The notes under the pieces are model-generated. The model ran no database searches. It was not told the origin of the DNA and worked only from the letters and a program-made list of their open reading frames with translations. From Oikopleura dioica (Eukaryota > Chordata > Appendicularia > Copelata > Oikopleuridae): a stretch of 64,000 nucleotides of DNA. A program made the translations under genes and the position numbers. Within the stretch, counting starts at the first letter, position 1. The number at the start of each line of letters is the position of its first letter. This document shows positions 1 through 11,713 of this stretch, piece after piece. The stretch is taken from NCBI GenBank assembly GCA_907165135.1, contig OU015569.1, forward strand, positions 6,634,001 to 6,698,000, given 5' to 3'.

Positions 1-640
1 TCCTGGAAAAAGAGATTCTTAGGTCTCACTTACATGCCACGCACCAAAAACATCCAACAATAGACAAGCATACGAAGAAGTAATTACTGTGGTTATATTC
101 TTCGCAGCGCCTGACGAAAAGTCGTTCGAATGAAACAACCATCTTTTGGCAGCGGCTGTCCAATCCTTCCGCCTATTTTTTCAGATTAATAGGGTAAAAC
201 TTATTGGTACGTTACATTGTCAAGATGTTCTTGTTCACTTGTTAGACGTTGTTGGTCGTGTTTGAATGCGATTCTTGCCTCTTCTTCTTCGTCTGGAGCA
301 TATTTTTTGCTCATTTTGGTTTCAAGAAGACGCTCAAACTGCAGAATCCTCTCCCCTTGCTCACGAATCGATTTTTGAAATGCTGATCATATTTTATGAA
401 ATCGCGTGCATAAAAAATAAACCTGGTCCTTGGACGTGTTCGCAGAGTTGCTTCATGTTGCCCCATGACGCTCGTGCCCAGACGATAGGATACTATGCAA
501 TCATTGATATTCGTATCAATTTAGATTGAATGATTGTTACTTACTTGATTGAGAAACAGATCCGTCGCATTCCCGGTGAGACAGATCAAGGCAAACCAAA
601 CGATGTGTTCAAACTTTTTGAGCTTCTTGGTGATCTTCAT
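1..640 (-). CDS. Partial secreted or membrane protein, 5' exons only
   Basis: Three exons can be read on the minus strand: 640-545, 338-216 and 172-34, with GT-AG introns and consistent frame; the last donor (GTAAGT) sits at 33-28 and the gene leaves the window. The first exon starts MKITKKLKKFEH and continues into a hydrophobic stretch (IVWFALICLTG), which fits a signal peptide. The second exon is charged, with an acidic run after KKYAPD, and vaguely resembles an I29 protease-inhibitor propeptide, but this is weak. The third exon contains a hydrophobic, Cys-rich stretch (FFVCLSIVGCFW) that could be a membrane segment. I do not recognise the family. Confidence 0.5.
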
Positions 641-2068
641 CTAAATACAGAATATTCCAGTCTGAAAAACTCGTTTGGAAGATTATCTTTTCTTTAGTGA
701 AAAAGGTGTAACAGTCATAAAACTATCTCTAGTATAAGTCTCTGTCTTGCTACTAGGGTAAATTTCTGGGAAAAATCTGGAAAATTCGCAGCGCGGGGCC
801 CCAAAAAGGGAACACCGCGCGGAAAAGGGAAAAAGTCACTGCTGGCACCTGGGAGTCATCTCTCATTGCGGCCAAATTTTCAACCCATCGAATCAGCGGC
901 GGAAAACTGACGACGCCATCGGATGATATCCATTAGGAGAAGAGGAAACCATTCATTAGATGGAATTTTCGATAGTGACAAAATCGAAATCGCGACAGCG
1001 AGCAATTGATACTAGCGGAAATCATGACTTGAATAAGATGCAATCATAAAGCTATTATCATAAGTTCCTGAATCGGCGACGATTGCGATCTATTCAGGCG
1101 TTGAAAGCTCCGACTTCTCAATCGGAAACGTCGTTCGTGACCAGAAACTCATTTGGAATCGCTGCAGACATTTATCCTTTGTCTCCATATTATGTGGACC
1201 ATATATGGAATTTGTGAAATTTCAAGTCAATTGAAATCTGCCTCCTTGATTGAAAGGCAACCCGACGGAAAACGCGGCCCTTCTAGGATAAAATTACTTA
1301 AACGGAAAGCATAGAACCCAGTGCTCCAAGATAAATCTCATTTTAAAAACGTAAAGAATAAATTATAACAATCTTCCTAATCGGACTTTTGGAAACGATT
1401 TCCAGCAACTATTGGTTCCGTTCAAAAACCCATGCTTACTGGATTGAAGCCTATTTTTCAAAAATTTGGGCCCGTAAAAAATATAGCTTTTAGATAGTCT
1501 GAGTCAATAATGAAATGGTTTTGCAAATTTCATCACTACCGATAGACATGCGAGCTGCTCGATTTATAGATCCTCAGAGCAATTCTCACGGCTACTCGCA
1601 AAAGAGACGCTAAAGAATCCAGTCGAGAGTTCGGGAAAATGGAGAGACCACAGAATCGACAAAGCGAAAGTTCAAATGAAGCTGCAAACTCACCATCGAA
1701 TCGGTTAGAATTATGTGTAATCGCTAATAAGTAGTCAAATTGATGCACTAAAATTACCAATAAAAAGAATGATCGTCTGATAATCAGACTCTGATTACTC
1801 TTCAATCGACGGCCTTTCCGAAATTTATCTATCATAAGCGTAAACTTGTTTTCATGGCGAGTTAAAATATATAGAAACATTATTTTAATTCCAACAGACT
1901 GTATTTTAGACCAGACAACGATCAGCTTTACTGGGCGAAGATTTTCGGCGGAGCTGCGCCTAGGCAAAGTTCAAACATTCTCGTTCATATTCTCAGCTAT
2001 TTTTCTTATCGCAGCTCAAATAAAAGTTTACGAAAGTTTGGCAAGATGACATTTGAAATGAACTTGGT
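641..2068. other. No recognisable gene
   Basis: About 1.4 kb between the left-edge gene and the small plus-strand gene. Open frames here are short, lack plausible splice structure on either strand and show no family resemblance. It probably holds promoter sequence for both flanking, divergently transcribed genes. Confidence 0.4.
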
Positions 2069-2312
2069 ATGAGCCACTCAAACAGTGGGCGAAAGAAGAG
2101 TATGAAGCGCGCAGATGAATTATCCCGCTCGGAGAAAAGGAAAGATTCGCTCACTTCTAATGACGTCGATGCGGTAAAATTGAGAAGCATCAATTCATTA
2201 CTTTTTCTTTCGATTTCAGCATACCAAGTGGCTTCTCTTACAAAATATCCAGAATCAAGGTGGATTCATCGAAAAAAGTGCTCAGCAGAATCCACACAGC
2301 AGCAAGACATGA
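2069..2312 (+). CDS. Small two-exon protein, unknown (65 aa)
   Basis: Exons 2069-2173 and 2220-2312 joined by a 46-nt GT-AG intron (donor GTAAAA, acceptor after TTTCAG) keep frame in phase 0 and give a 65-residue hydrophilic protein. The first half is rich in Ser, Lys and Arg; the second exon encodes a short segment beginning HTKWLLLQNIQNQGG, which could be a helix. There is no signal peptide or membrane segment. It converges with the ankyrin/zinc-finger gene, whose stop is 170 bp away. An upstream exon before 2069 is possible. Family not recognised. Confidence 0.4.
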
Positions 2313-2481
2313 ATCAGAATTGTACAATCCAACATTAAAACAAACTCATTCAAAAATATTTCTTTTCGCAATCAAATTCACTGTATTTTTCAATTGCAGG
2401 GTCTCGAATGAAGTAATATTATAAACAGATTGTTTTCAGTGCTTGACAACATTTTTAATTTCTTTAAAGAAAAAATTTGAA

Positions 2482-5400
2482 TCAGTTCTCCATGATTTCG
2501 ATTTTGAGAGGCTCAGGTTCTGTCCACGATGGTGAGTGATTGCTTGAAATCGTTCGCTGTGAGTTGATGTCATCGGAGATTGACTGAGATGAATTCGTCC
2601 CGTGCTCGTGCATTGTTTCTTCCGACCTGACGCTATTGCTCATGCTCAAGTCATTCGAAGAGGAGCAGCCTGGAGAATCAGCAGTCGGTATTTGCAGCAT
2701 AGTTGGAAACGACAGGCCTGAATTGTCAGATGTGAGAAAGGAAACAATCTAAGCTAGTCACCATTTTCCAGCGAGGGCAGCGAAGGAGTTGAAGAATGTT
2801 TCGAACGCTTGGAATCTTTAGGCTGCACTATTCCGTGGCGATTTGACATATGCGACTTGAGGTACTCGTTCCTAGACGAACAGTTATTTCTACGCAAGAA
2901 TTATCTGCTTACCGTGTGGCGGAGTAGTTGCAAAGAGCGCATTTGAATTTGCGTGCCTGCTCTGGAAAATGTAGAGCTTGATGACGAACGAGCTCAGCCT
3001 TTCTTCGATATTTTCGAACGTCGCCAAACATAGGACAAAAGTCACACGTATACTGGAAATTGTTCCAATCTGAGTCTCGCTAAAAATAAGTTAGATTTTA
3101 GATTACTTTCTTCAAATCATACTTTGCTCCATCTGCGAGCAGGAACACGTGTACAGAGTCGCCCGTCAGGAAGCTGAGCTTGCTCGGAACTTATTCGTCG
3201 ATTGTAAACACTTGGCCTGTTGTCGTAGGATCGCTGGACGAGTGTCGGCTGGCTCGCAGGTTGAGGACTTGCTCCTGTAGATGGCTGGCTAGGTTGAGTT
3301 CCTCCAAAGCCCCTGTTCAGCCGCTGTGATAGTGCGAGCTATCCAAGTTAAATGTTATTTTTTTTTATTTTTATTGGGCTTTTACCTGTGATAGAACAAA
3401 CTCTTGCAAATTTTGGCGAATGAGAAGGCGTCTCAGAAGTGCGTCTTGATTCTGCACATCAATCAATGGCTGTGATGGGTCAAGGAAACTTTGTTTGTGA
3501 TTGAACATTTTATGAAAGTCAGTTTGGTAAGCGAACATCTCAATCATTCTGGAACAGGGACACTTTTTAAAGAGCGCGTCTTTGTCATGTTGATGGCGCT
3601 GTTCCTGTCGCTCTATACATTATTTTGAAAAAAAATTCCACATACCTATAATTTTCCCCTGTCAGGTTATAAGTCAATGACGTCTCTACTCAGTTTTACT
3701 CATAAAATGAATGGAAACCCGGGTCAAGTATTGAAACTATTTGAACGAAGTATTAGGATGTAAACAGAAATAATATCTAATCACTTTCCTCCCAGAGCTA
3801 TTTTCAGAGGCGGTTTCAATTTCCTCTATTGCCATGGACGAAGGCGACTCAGTCGTCTGACAAGAGTCATCCTCTATATTCACATCCTTCGCGTCTTCCT
3901 TGATTTCAATGTTCTCTTTGCTTTCCTCTGGTTTTGACTCTTCTTTTATCTTTCGGGACTCTTCTATAGCTTTAATCACAAGTTGAGCTGTTTCTCTTTT
4001 TGGAGGAGGGAGTAATTCTAATAGATCTTCTCCAGAAATGCCTTCGCTGCATTTGTCTTTCAGTGAAACTTCAGATTGGAGTAGAAGCTCCATTGCGTGC
4101 CTGAGCTCTTCAAGGTCATTACATTTGCTATCTTCAGAAAGAAGATAGTGGAAAGGTGTCTAAAATAAAATTATTAGGATTATCATACATATAAAAATCA
4201 ACCATTTTATAAAAATTATTGATTTATACGAGTAGACTGGTTACTGTTCATTTTAGCTATTGATTTAAATTGAAAGAATTCAGAAAATGAGAAATATAAT
4301 ATTATCCTCGATAGGAAAACCTTATTGATTTTTTGAGGATAAAATTATAGTTTTGAAAATTATTTAGCCCCCGTCTAACTCCTCCGAGGAAAGCCCCTTT
4401 TGTTTCTTGGGTCTACTAGACTCTATCAAAGATTACCTGGTTCCGATTATTCTTAACATTAATATTGGCGTTCAATCCTTTCAGACAGGCAAGAGCAGAC
4501 CCCGGAGTCAAACTTCGACAAGCAAAGAAAACAGGTGGTGATCCGGTTCCATCCTTAAAATAATCGAAATACAATTAAGAGGACATTTACTAAGAATTGA
4601 CTGTTTTGGTTGGGGAAAAGTTACGATCTTCTCGAGGCTCGTTCAAGATGCAAGGAGGATAAATGTGTAATTAAGCATTCCTTTGGGCACACTAGGTGCT
4701 GTAAGGTGCTGGCTAGGCTAGTGCTTTTGGCCGTGGTGAAATAAACGGACGCGAAATGTGTGCATTGTGTTGCCTAGGCTTTTGTTTGATCGTAGTTACA
4801 AGGTACAAAGCCCGAGTCCCGGCTCAATCATTAACCTTAACTGCGAAGGGCTTCCTTTCACTGTGCGTATTTGCGCAAAAACAATCGCGCAAAGTCAATT
4901 TCAGGTGTGCCAGCTCGCGCCCCTCAACCTGTGCCTATTGCTTAAATTTCATCGATATTCCTTTCCGGATTGATTGGAGGCTGAGACCTATCGCTGCCTA
5001 GCAGCTAGAACTTTTTCCGTAATCAGTGGAAATATCCATCTATAGATGAGCCTACAAAAAAATCGGGGAAAGGGAGCGTTGGAACTCCTGTGCTGGTTTT
5101 AAAATTCTTAATCGAAGATTCCATGATAAAAAGCGATCTAAACTCACCTCCGCCGGAAGGTTAAAATCAGCTGCGTTCAAACCCAAAAGGATTGCCACAG
5201 CGTTGATGACTTCTTTTGGACAAACGGCAGCCATACCATGGACAACTGCTAGCCCTGCGTCGTTGAGTTCGTTGATAGACGCACGCTAAAGTTAAATTAT
5301 GTGAATACGTTTGATAAGTTGCATAGGAATATTCAAGTTTACTGTTTAGAATAGTGTATAGTATGCTCTGTATAATCATAATTATGAGAATTTGGTATAA

Positions 5401-5737
5401 GAAATGATGTAAACTCGAGTCAATTTTTCTGGAAAATATTTGGGATTGAAGCAGGAGCCTTCCGCTTTTGAGTTTCCAGTGTGATTTTCATTCGATTCGA
5501 GAATCTGGGTTCAGGATTTCCTAAGCTTTCTATACATGAAATAGGAGGACTGAAGTCAAACAAAGATGGAGTATGATATTCCCGTCTTTCTCTTTTGTCA
5601 AAATACCTGCATCGATAAAACTTCTCTATTATTTTAGAGGGCTTGAAATAACAATCCCTAGGGCTCACCTGAACATGTTTAGAAACGCTGACAACATCCC
5701 CACAGCAGACAGCATGGAAAAGCTCCGGTTGAGCCAT
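2482..5737 (-). CDS. Ankyrin-repeat protein with C-terminal C2H2 zinc fingers
   Basis: Nine exons (5737-5669, 5285-5148, 4553-4437, 4159-3789, 3548-3386, 3338-3123, 3079-2913, 2871-2762, 2717-2482) sum to 1587 nt in frame, a 528-aa protein. Exons 1-4 encode divergent ankyrin repeats (for example LFHAVCCGDVVSVSKHV and DGTGSPPVFFACRS). Exon 4 continues into an acidic, Glu/Lys-rich linker. Exons 7-8 carry two C2H2 fingers: CDFC followed by HQALH, then CALC followed by HMSNRH; the second finger is split by an intron. The C-terminus is Ser-rich and probably disordered. The start is the first ATG after a strong acceptor at about 5778, with an in-frame stop just upstream, so this acceptor may receive a spliced leader. 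The intron after exon 4 only works with a GA donor (3788). The role is probably nuclear scaffolding or regulation; the exact family is not recognised. Confidence 0.75.
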
Positions 5738-7475
5738 CTCCAGTTATTTCTTTAGCTTCTTCGGCAACGGAGTTTATCTGCAAAAGAAAAACTTAAACGT
5801 AAAGTAGTGAGTGTCGCCCCTTTTTTCTTTAATTTTTTCATGGCCGTAAACTTAAATAGGTTAAGCTAAGCCAAGGACGAATTTCATTCGGAGGCACGGA
5901 CCGTGAACCAGGATTTAATCACGACCGTTATTCACACTCGCGGACGCACGCGAAAAACTAACACTAAGGTTGCGTATTTACGAACAAGTATTACCAACAA
6001 GAGCTAAGCAAGCCGCTTCAAATGCATACCTGTTTTGATCAGATCTATTAAGATCAAAAAAACCTCCAAAAATCATTATTTTCTGAAAGAATTATCTGAC
6101 TGACGTTTCATAAAAAGGGAAAATTTATTTGACAAAACGTTTAATCACTTATTCAAACACCTAGTAGATCTTCTTTTTTAGTAAATTTTGGAATTCGACT
6201 TGAAGTTAAAAATGGCCGAAAATGTTAAGCAACTTACAATGGAGAAGGTTAATCTCTTAGTTTTGTTCCTGGCAGAAATATTCCTTAAAAAAAGACGTTT
6301 TAAGCGTTCTCGGCCGTGTTTTTGCCTCGAGCGTGTGAATTGGACGTCTCTTTGACTTGGCCGGTTCTAGTTTTTCGTAATAATGGTCTCGGTTGACATT
6401 GACTAAACTAAAGCCTGAATCGCCCTGGGCGAGTGCGGTCGCTCCTGGCCTAGGTGGCACAGGGTTAATATTTGCAGGTTTTGCGTTACCTACGAAAGGC
6501 GGCCCACCACACTACACCACACTTGACTTTTCGTAAAAAATTACGAACCTGCTTGGGCACACGCTGCCTAGACCCTTTTATTTGATATGGTACTCAGCCA
6601 GCAAGGCAAGTTTAGGCACACGGGCCACAAAACAAGCGCAACGCCAGAATTTGAAACTGAGAACACAAAATAATAATTGCCGAGACCTACGTCAAAATTA
6701 AATGTGTGCTCAATGCCATGATCATGCGACTGCATTCTCGCTTGACTATCAATTCACGAGCAACCATAAAATCAACATACGAGAAGACTAAAACCTTTTA
6801 CTTATCCGGAAGCAGTTCTCTCTTACATTTTTGTCTGCAACAGTGACAGACGTCCAATCTGGATGCCTTTGATAGCTAGTCGTCATCACATTCCTTGGGA
6901 CGATACTCTGCTAATGCTAATCGAACTAGACTGATAAATGAATCGTCCCTCAAATTGAGTACAAGCTTTTGCTAAATTTTGGAATAAAATGCCCTATTCG
7001 AATATTCTTTCAAAAGGTCGTTTTTACACCTGAGAACGGTTTCTATTGTTTCTATTCGTTATGAGAATTGAAAATAGTATTGGAGAACGGAGCAATTGGA
7101 ATCAAGGAAGAGAAAGCATATTTTTGGTTGTGATTTTATTTTTTTTGCTATAAAATTATAGGACACCTAATATAATAGTTTATCGATAATGTGAGTGTTT
7201 GATAATTATGATGACAGAAATAAATTCTTAGTAAAATTTGTACAGTAATCACAGTCAAAACATGTGTGAAGCAGAGAATTTAAATATTGATGTTAATTAA
7301 TTGAGCACACGGAATAATGTGACTATGACAGGGGCCGATTATCTTTACTGGTTTGGATAAATGAAAAAAGCCAGTGGATCTCTCCTCAAAGAGTAGGGGA
7401 AGCATTAGGGACGACAGCGTCATCGTTTTCTAAATATTAATTGCGGAACTGTTCTTTTTCCTTGATCAGTATTGT
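5738..7475. other. Mostly unannotated; one weak minus-strand coding candidate
   Basis: Between the ankyrin/zinc-finger gene and VAMP. The only stretch that reads like protein is 6511-6257 on the minus strand (Pro-rich start PPFVGNAKP, then RDHYYEKLEPAKSKRRP), open for 85 codons without a clear ATG. It could be an internal exon or a chance frame. The rest is AT-rich with no open frame or repeat that I can defend. Confidence 0.3.
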
Positions 7476-9077
7476 TCACTGAGTCAACACATTATTCCTA
7501 CCTGCTCCAGAGGCAAGAGAATCGCTTTCTGAGGGCTGACCAGGCTGGCCGAGAGCTTCCGGTGCAGACATGGAACTTGGTCCTTGGGGCACGCCGCCGC
7601 CGGCACCCATAGCTCCTACGTCAGATGGAGCCAGAGTAGGCACTATTCCCGCCGACTGAGTTGGAGCTGGTCCGAAACCTTGGCCATTCATCGCACCTTG
7701 GATTGCTTCTTTGTTATCCTGGTAATTATCTGAATAATTCTGTTAAGCGAAAAGCACGACACTTTGATCATCTGCGAACTCATGAATAGCTTATTGAATT
7801 GAAATGTCGGAATAATTGATTTGATTAATAAATAATCGATAATCAGGCAACTATCTGACAATGGAAAAGAAAGAGTGTACTTACACACTGCAACCCCAAT
7901 GACGATCAATGCTACGATTCCTAGAGCGATCATGTATTTCATATTCTCAAGCCAGAATTTATTCTTTAGCTTCGCCGCCTGCGTCTCGAATTGACTTGCT
8001 CCCTGGTGTAACGCGTCCGCACGATCGTCCATCATTGAAATTTTGGCGTCCCGCTCGAGTACTGCTTCCACGTTTGTCCTCATTATATCCACCACCTAAA
8101 AGATATTCCATAAAAAGCTTTTCATTAATTAGGAGTTAATCCTTAATGACTTATGATATTTACTACGTTTTCTTGGAAAATAATGAGATTTTTATGTTAT
8201 CAATGAGGAAATGATTGCTTGATTGGCGACATAACACCTTGACGAATCGGTAGAAGCTAGTAGCTAGCAAGCTATAAAGATGTTTCCTTCATTAGCCTTA
8301 TGGCGCTGTATCGACCAGCGATCGATTGCATCGCGCTTTATGCAGTCTCTCCTTCTCTTTCTCTTTTGCGCTTACTCTTCTGAGAAGAGTGCACTCTCCT
8401 GCTCTTTCCTTGCTCACTCTGTCTTTAAGCACGTACTGCTCTTAGCTCGGTTACACCTTCAATTTTACGATAACAAATGTTTATAAACTCTGCAAATAAT
8501 TTTGTAAGACGAGAAAGATTTCTTCGAAGCAATAAAAACGAGATTCTGGGAGTAATAATATTTCCTTCGTTCATTTTCTTGTTCTATTCTACTCAATATA
8601 AGATCGGATTACATTTTCTTAATTTTATATCTTTTCTATGTTGATCTTGTTAGAACATCAAAGTGCTTACCTCGTCGACTTGTGCTTTGGTTGCCTGCAT
8701 TTTTCTACTTGAACTCGGCGCTTGATTTGCATTGGTGCCATATGAGCTGAAGGAGACTTTAGTTGCATAACGCAAAGACAAACCCACGGTTGGTTCTCCT
8801 CGCCTTGGGAGAGAGGTTGATCCGACATATTTTTTTCGTGGGAAGAAGAAGGCCAGATGAGTCAAAGTCGTTGCAATTGAGGTTACTTATCTCTCTCTAT
8901 GTTTGCCTCTCTCTCTCTCTCTTTCTGATACAAGATACAGTGCTCGGCAGCGCGGGGAGAGTGCCCAAAGACACACTCCCTCGTCTTCGGAAAGGAGGAC
9001 TCTTCAGCGCCACCAATTGATCATCGATATTTCATTCCCGGTAGAAATGAGAAATCAACTTACACGCACACGCGCAT
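7476..9077 (-). CDS. VAMP: VAMP/synaptobrevin R-SNARE with extended C-terminal tail
   Basis: Exons 9077-9064, 8746-8671, 8095-7885 and 7729-7476 total 555 nt (184 aa). The SNARE motif is unmistakable: [20 protein letters not shown], the zero-layer Arg in DDRADAL, then [17 protein letters not shown], followed by a membrane anchor ([16 protein letters not shown]). R-SNAREs of this class drive vesicle fusion with plasma-membrane syntaxin and SNAP-25 partners. Vertebrate VAMP1/2/3 end a few residues after the anchor, but here exon 4 adds about 85 residues rich in Gly, Pro, Ala and Ser that would lie in the vesicle lumen or outside the cell. The first exon is tiny (14 nt) and is placed by frame and splice sites, so the start is the least certain part. 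Confidence 0.9.
8890..8926. repeat. CT-rich microsatellite
   Basis: An interrupted CT/TC dinucleotide tract lies in the first intron of VAMP. On the transcribed strand it reads as a GA tract. No function is implied. Confidence 0.7.
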
Positions 9078-9974
9078 ATGCCCGCAGCTGACCGAAATGC
9101 AAAAAAAAACAGGCGGTACTCTGCAACTTAACCGCTTATTGTCATTAAAAGATTGTTACTAACAGGACGTTATATATCAAGTATATTAACGTCCCGAAAA
9201 GAGATGGGTAGGTGCTGAAATCACACGCGTGGAACTATTGATAAATGATATTCAGATGAGCCAGAGGTAGCGCTTTTCGTCAGTTCGTATATTTAGCCTT
9301 ATTACGTTCCGTTACTTAGCTACTTTTGGAAAGGGGCGACGAGACCTCAAATGTCACTTTCTTTCAAGATGAACATTTTTAATTGCGAAGATGAAATGAT
9401 CAGATATAAACATTATGAAAAATAGTAAAAAGAATTCTTTTAGTTTTTAAAATTTAAACAATTTCGTATGCTTTCTAAGGTTTACTACAAGAAATTAGAA
9501 GATGAAGTCGAAGGAGTTACTTTCTAGACATTCCAGAGTCAGATATTTAACAGATACGAAGCCTGCATTTGCTGAGGAAGTTATTGGGTAGAATTAAGTT
9601 CACATTACAGGTTACTTCGAAAATGGGTGAGCAGTTGCCACGTGCCGTGTCACCGAGTTGTAAAACTTCGCAATTTTACTTTCAAGTTGCCCCTGCGGCC
9701 AGGGGCAGCTGCCTCCAGCTGATTGACGAGGGGATGAACTACTACCTTTAAAAGAAGCGAATGGCCTACTCACTCCCTTCAGGCCAGTCATAGCATTTTA
9801 ATTAGCATCATCAGCAAGTAAATTTTCTAAAGAGAGTCAAGAGAAGCTAGTTATGACACAGCCACAAAATTGGCTTGTTGGGATGATCAAATTCAAGCAC
9901 CCTTTTGAACTTGACCTTTTGTCGCAAAGTTCAGTTTTTTAACAAGATTCCGTTCATCCTCACAACAGTATCGA
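9078..9974. other. Intergenic, shared upstream region of VAMP and the 9975 gene
   Basis: No convincing gene. A 44-codon ATG frame at 9620-9751 (+) lacks splice or family support. The region separates two divergent genes and probably holds both promoters. Confidence 0.35.
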
Positions 9975-10580
9975 ATGTTTCAAAATCCGGGCGAAACCCG
10001 ACAAGATAGAAAATTCAAAGTGAAACCAGTAAGCAAAAGTCTCGACGAGAAACTTGGATTCTTCAAACAGACAATCGAGGAGCAGCGGCGCAGGGAACTT
10101 GCAGTCACACCCAATAGAGAACGTAAAAATGCGGCCAGGTAATTGTGTATGGAATGTTTAAAATGAGCGGAAGCAGCACAAATGCTCCTTTTATCACTTA
10201 GCTGTGGATCGAAAAGGACCGCGCGAGTATGATTGACTTTGCTAAGTTCTTCCATGTTTTCTAATCCACCAGAAAATGGAATTCTTTATTCACCACTTGT
10301 CTTCAAAGCGAAATTCTTTTTTCGGAGAATTTTTAAAAAGTTAGCAGCTTAATAATGTACACGTTAGAAATACGTTTACCACCTGTTAGAAGCTTATCAC
10401 AACGAGTCATTTATGTACTATGTAGTCACGTGTGTAATAAACTCTTCTAGAGCGCTATCGACGGACTTTGGACAACGCGCAACAAATTCTACCCACTTTA
10501 CTCATGGTACAAGGACTCAAATGGTCATTCCCAAGTTGGATAATCTGAGGCAATTATCTGAAGTTGTAAGACGAAGTTAA
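9975..10580 (+). CDS. Unknown basic protein, first gene of putative operon (97 aa)
   Basis: Exons 9975-10138 and 10451-10580 (phase 2 junction, GT-AG intron of 312 nt) give 97 residues. The first exon is Lys/Arg/Gln-rich with a probable helix (SLDEKLGFFKQTIEEQRRRE); there is no signal peptide or membrane segment. An acceptor-like CACAACAG ends just before the ATG and could take a spliced leader. The stop lies only 21 nt before the ATG of the next gene, the tight spacing expected of a larvacean operon. Family not recognised. Confidence 0.55.
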
Positions 10581-10601
10581 CTCCGATTAAGATCAACGAA
10601 A

Positions 10602-11478
10602 ATGAGTCCCATCAGTCAAACGCTGAGGAACAGTGCTCATGACTCCTGGAATTCGGAAAACGAAGGTAATATCTCTCCGCCTGAGCGACGAGAAGTCCGA
10701 CGTAATAGAACTCGTAGAGGCTGCCAGGTAACTGCTTTCGTTTCAGAGGAGAAAGCAATAACTGTTTGCAGAAAACATTTGTCATAACTCGACAATCAAA
10801 TGAAGGAGATATTTTTGACATCGAAGACGTCCTCACACCGAAGAATACAAGAGCTACCGTTGAACGCGAAGTCGTAACTCCGAGATGCAGATCAAAAAGT
10901 CGCGAGCGGCGAATTTCTAGTGCCAAACTCTATAATGGTAGGGCCACGGATTTTGTTTGAGATTTTAATGTTTTTTTTAGATGCGAAGCAAGCGAGTTCG
11001 CATGAGAAGGAGACAGAGCTTACGAAGAAAGTTTCTTCCCCAAAAGGTGATTCGATGAAAAAAAATAGAGTCGTAGTTTTCCGTTCATAATACTCCACCC
11101 TCCGTAAATGATCGAGCTGCAGATGTTCGACGCGTTTCCATCACGTGACGAACGACTCGCGCATCAAATACTCTCATTTACGTCAAGATAAGAAATTGTC
11201 AGATTATACTCATACTCGATTTCCATTCCATCTTGGAAGTCGGCGTTACATTAAGTTAATCTTTTGCTGTCTAGTCACTGGCGAAAGTAACAAGAAAAAG
11301 CGAGACGCTTCCAAGACAACGCTTGCTGAAAGCTTTAAGAACTCTATTAAAGCGCAACTAGCTTCTCTGAAGGTTAGCAGATTGAATAGGACTTTTGCGA
11401 TATTCCGAAGAATGAATGATTAAAGTATGTTTCTAGTCACGAGCATCGCAGAGTCGTCCGAAGATGAAAGGTCGCTAA
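10602..11478 (+). CDS. Unknown basic protein, second gene of putative operon (165 aa)
   Basis: Five exons (10602-10727, 10772-10937, 10981-11046, 11275-11372, 11437-11478) stay in frame for 498 nt with GT-AG introns. The 165-aa product is strongly basic (stretches such as RRNRTRRG and KKKRDASK), rich in Ser and Thr and without hydrophobic segments, which suggests a nucleic-acid- or chromatin-associated protein; this is inference only. A TTAAG acceptor at 10587-10591 lies between the previous stop and this start. An alternative exon at about 11125 was considered but breaks the frame. Confidence 0.55.
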
Positions 11479-11713
11479 CTCGAAACGACATTTTCAAAAA
11501 TATTGAAACCCATTTTCTTAACAAAAATTAATAAACTCCAAGGTGAAAATACCCCTTTCAAGGCAGCGCAGCTACTTGCGTTCCGAAAAAAATATTTCGA
11601 GCCGAGAGGGCTTTATAAATCCTCACATGGCCGGGCGCAGGTCACTTTTTCAGAAAACTTCATTCTGAATCAAAGAGAAATCGCCTTTTTTGGAATAAAG
11701 CTCGACGATCAAA

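Noticed and set aside
4650-5030. Two overlapping plus-strand frames inside an ankyrin-gene intron
   Set aside because: They overlap in different frames, have no acceptor or donor structure, and lie in a large intron; terminal repeats of an element were sought but not found.
11122-11211. A possible extra exon starting ATGTTCGACGCG after CTGCAG
   Set aside because: Including it gives an in-frame stop or a wrong phase; skipping it joins the neighbouring exons in frame.
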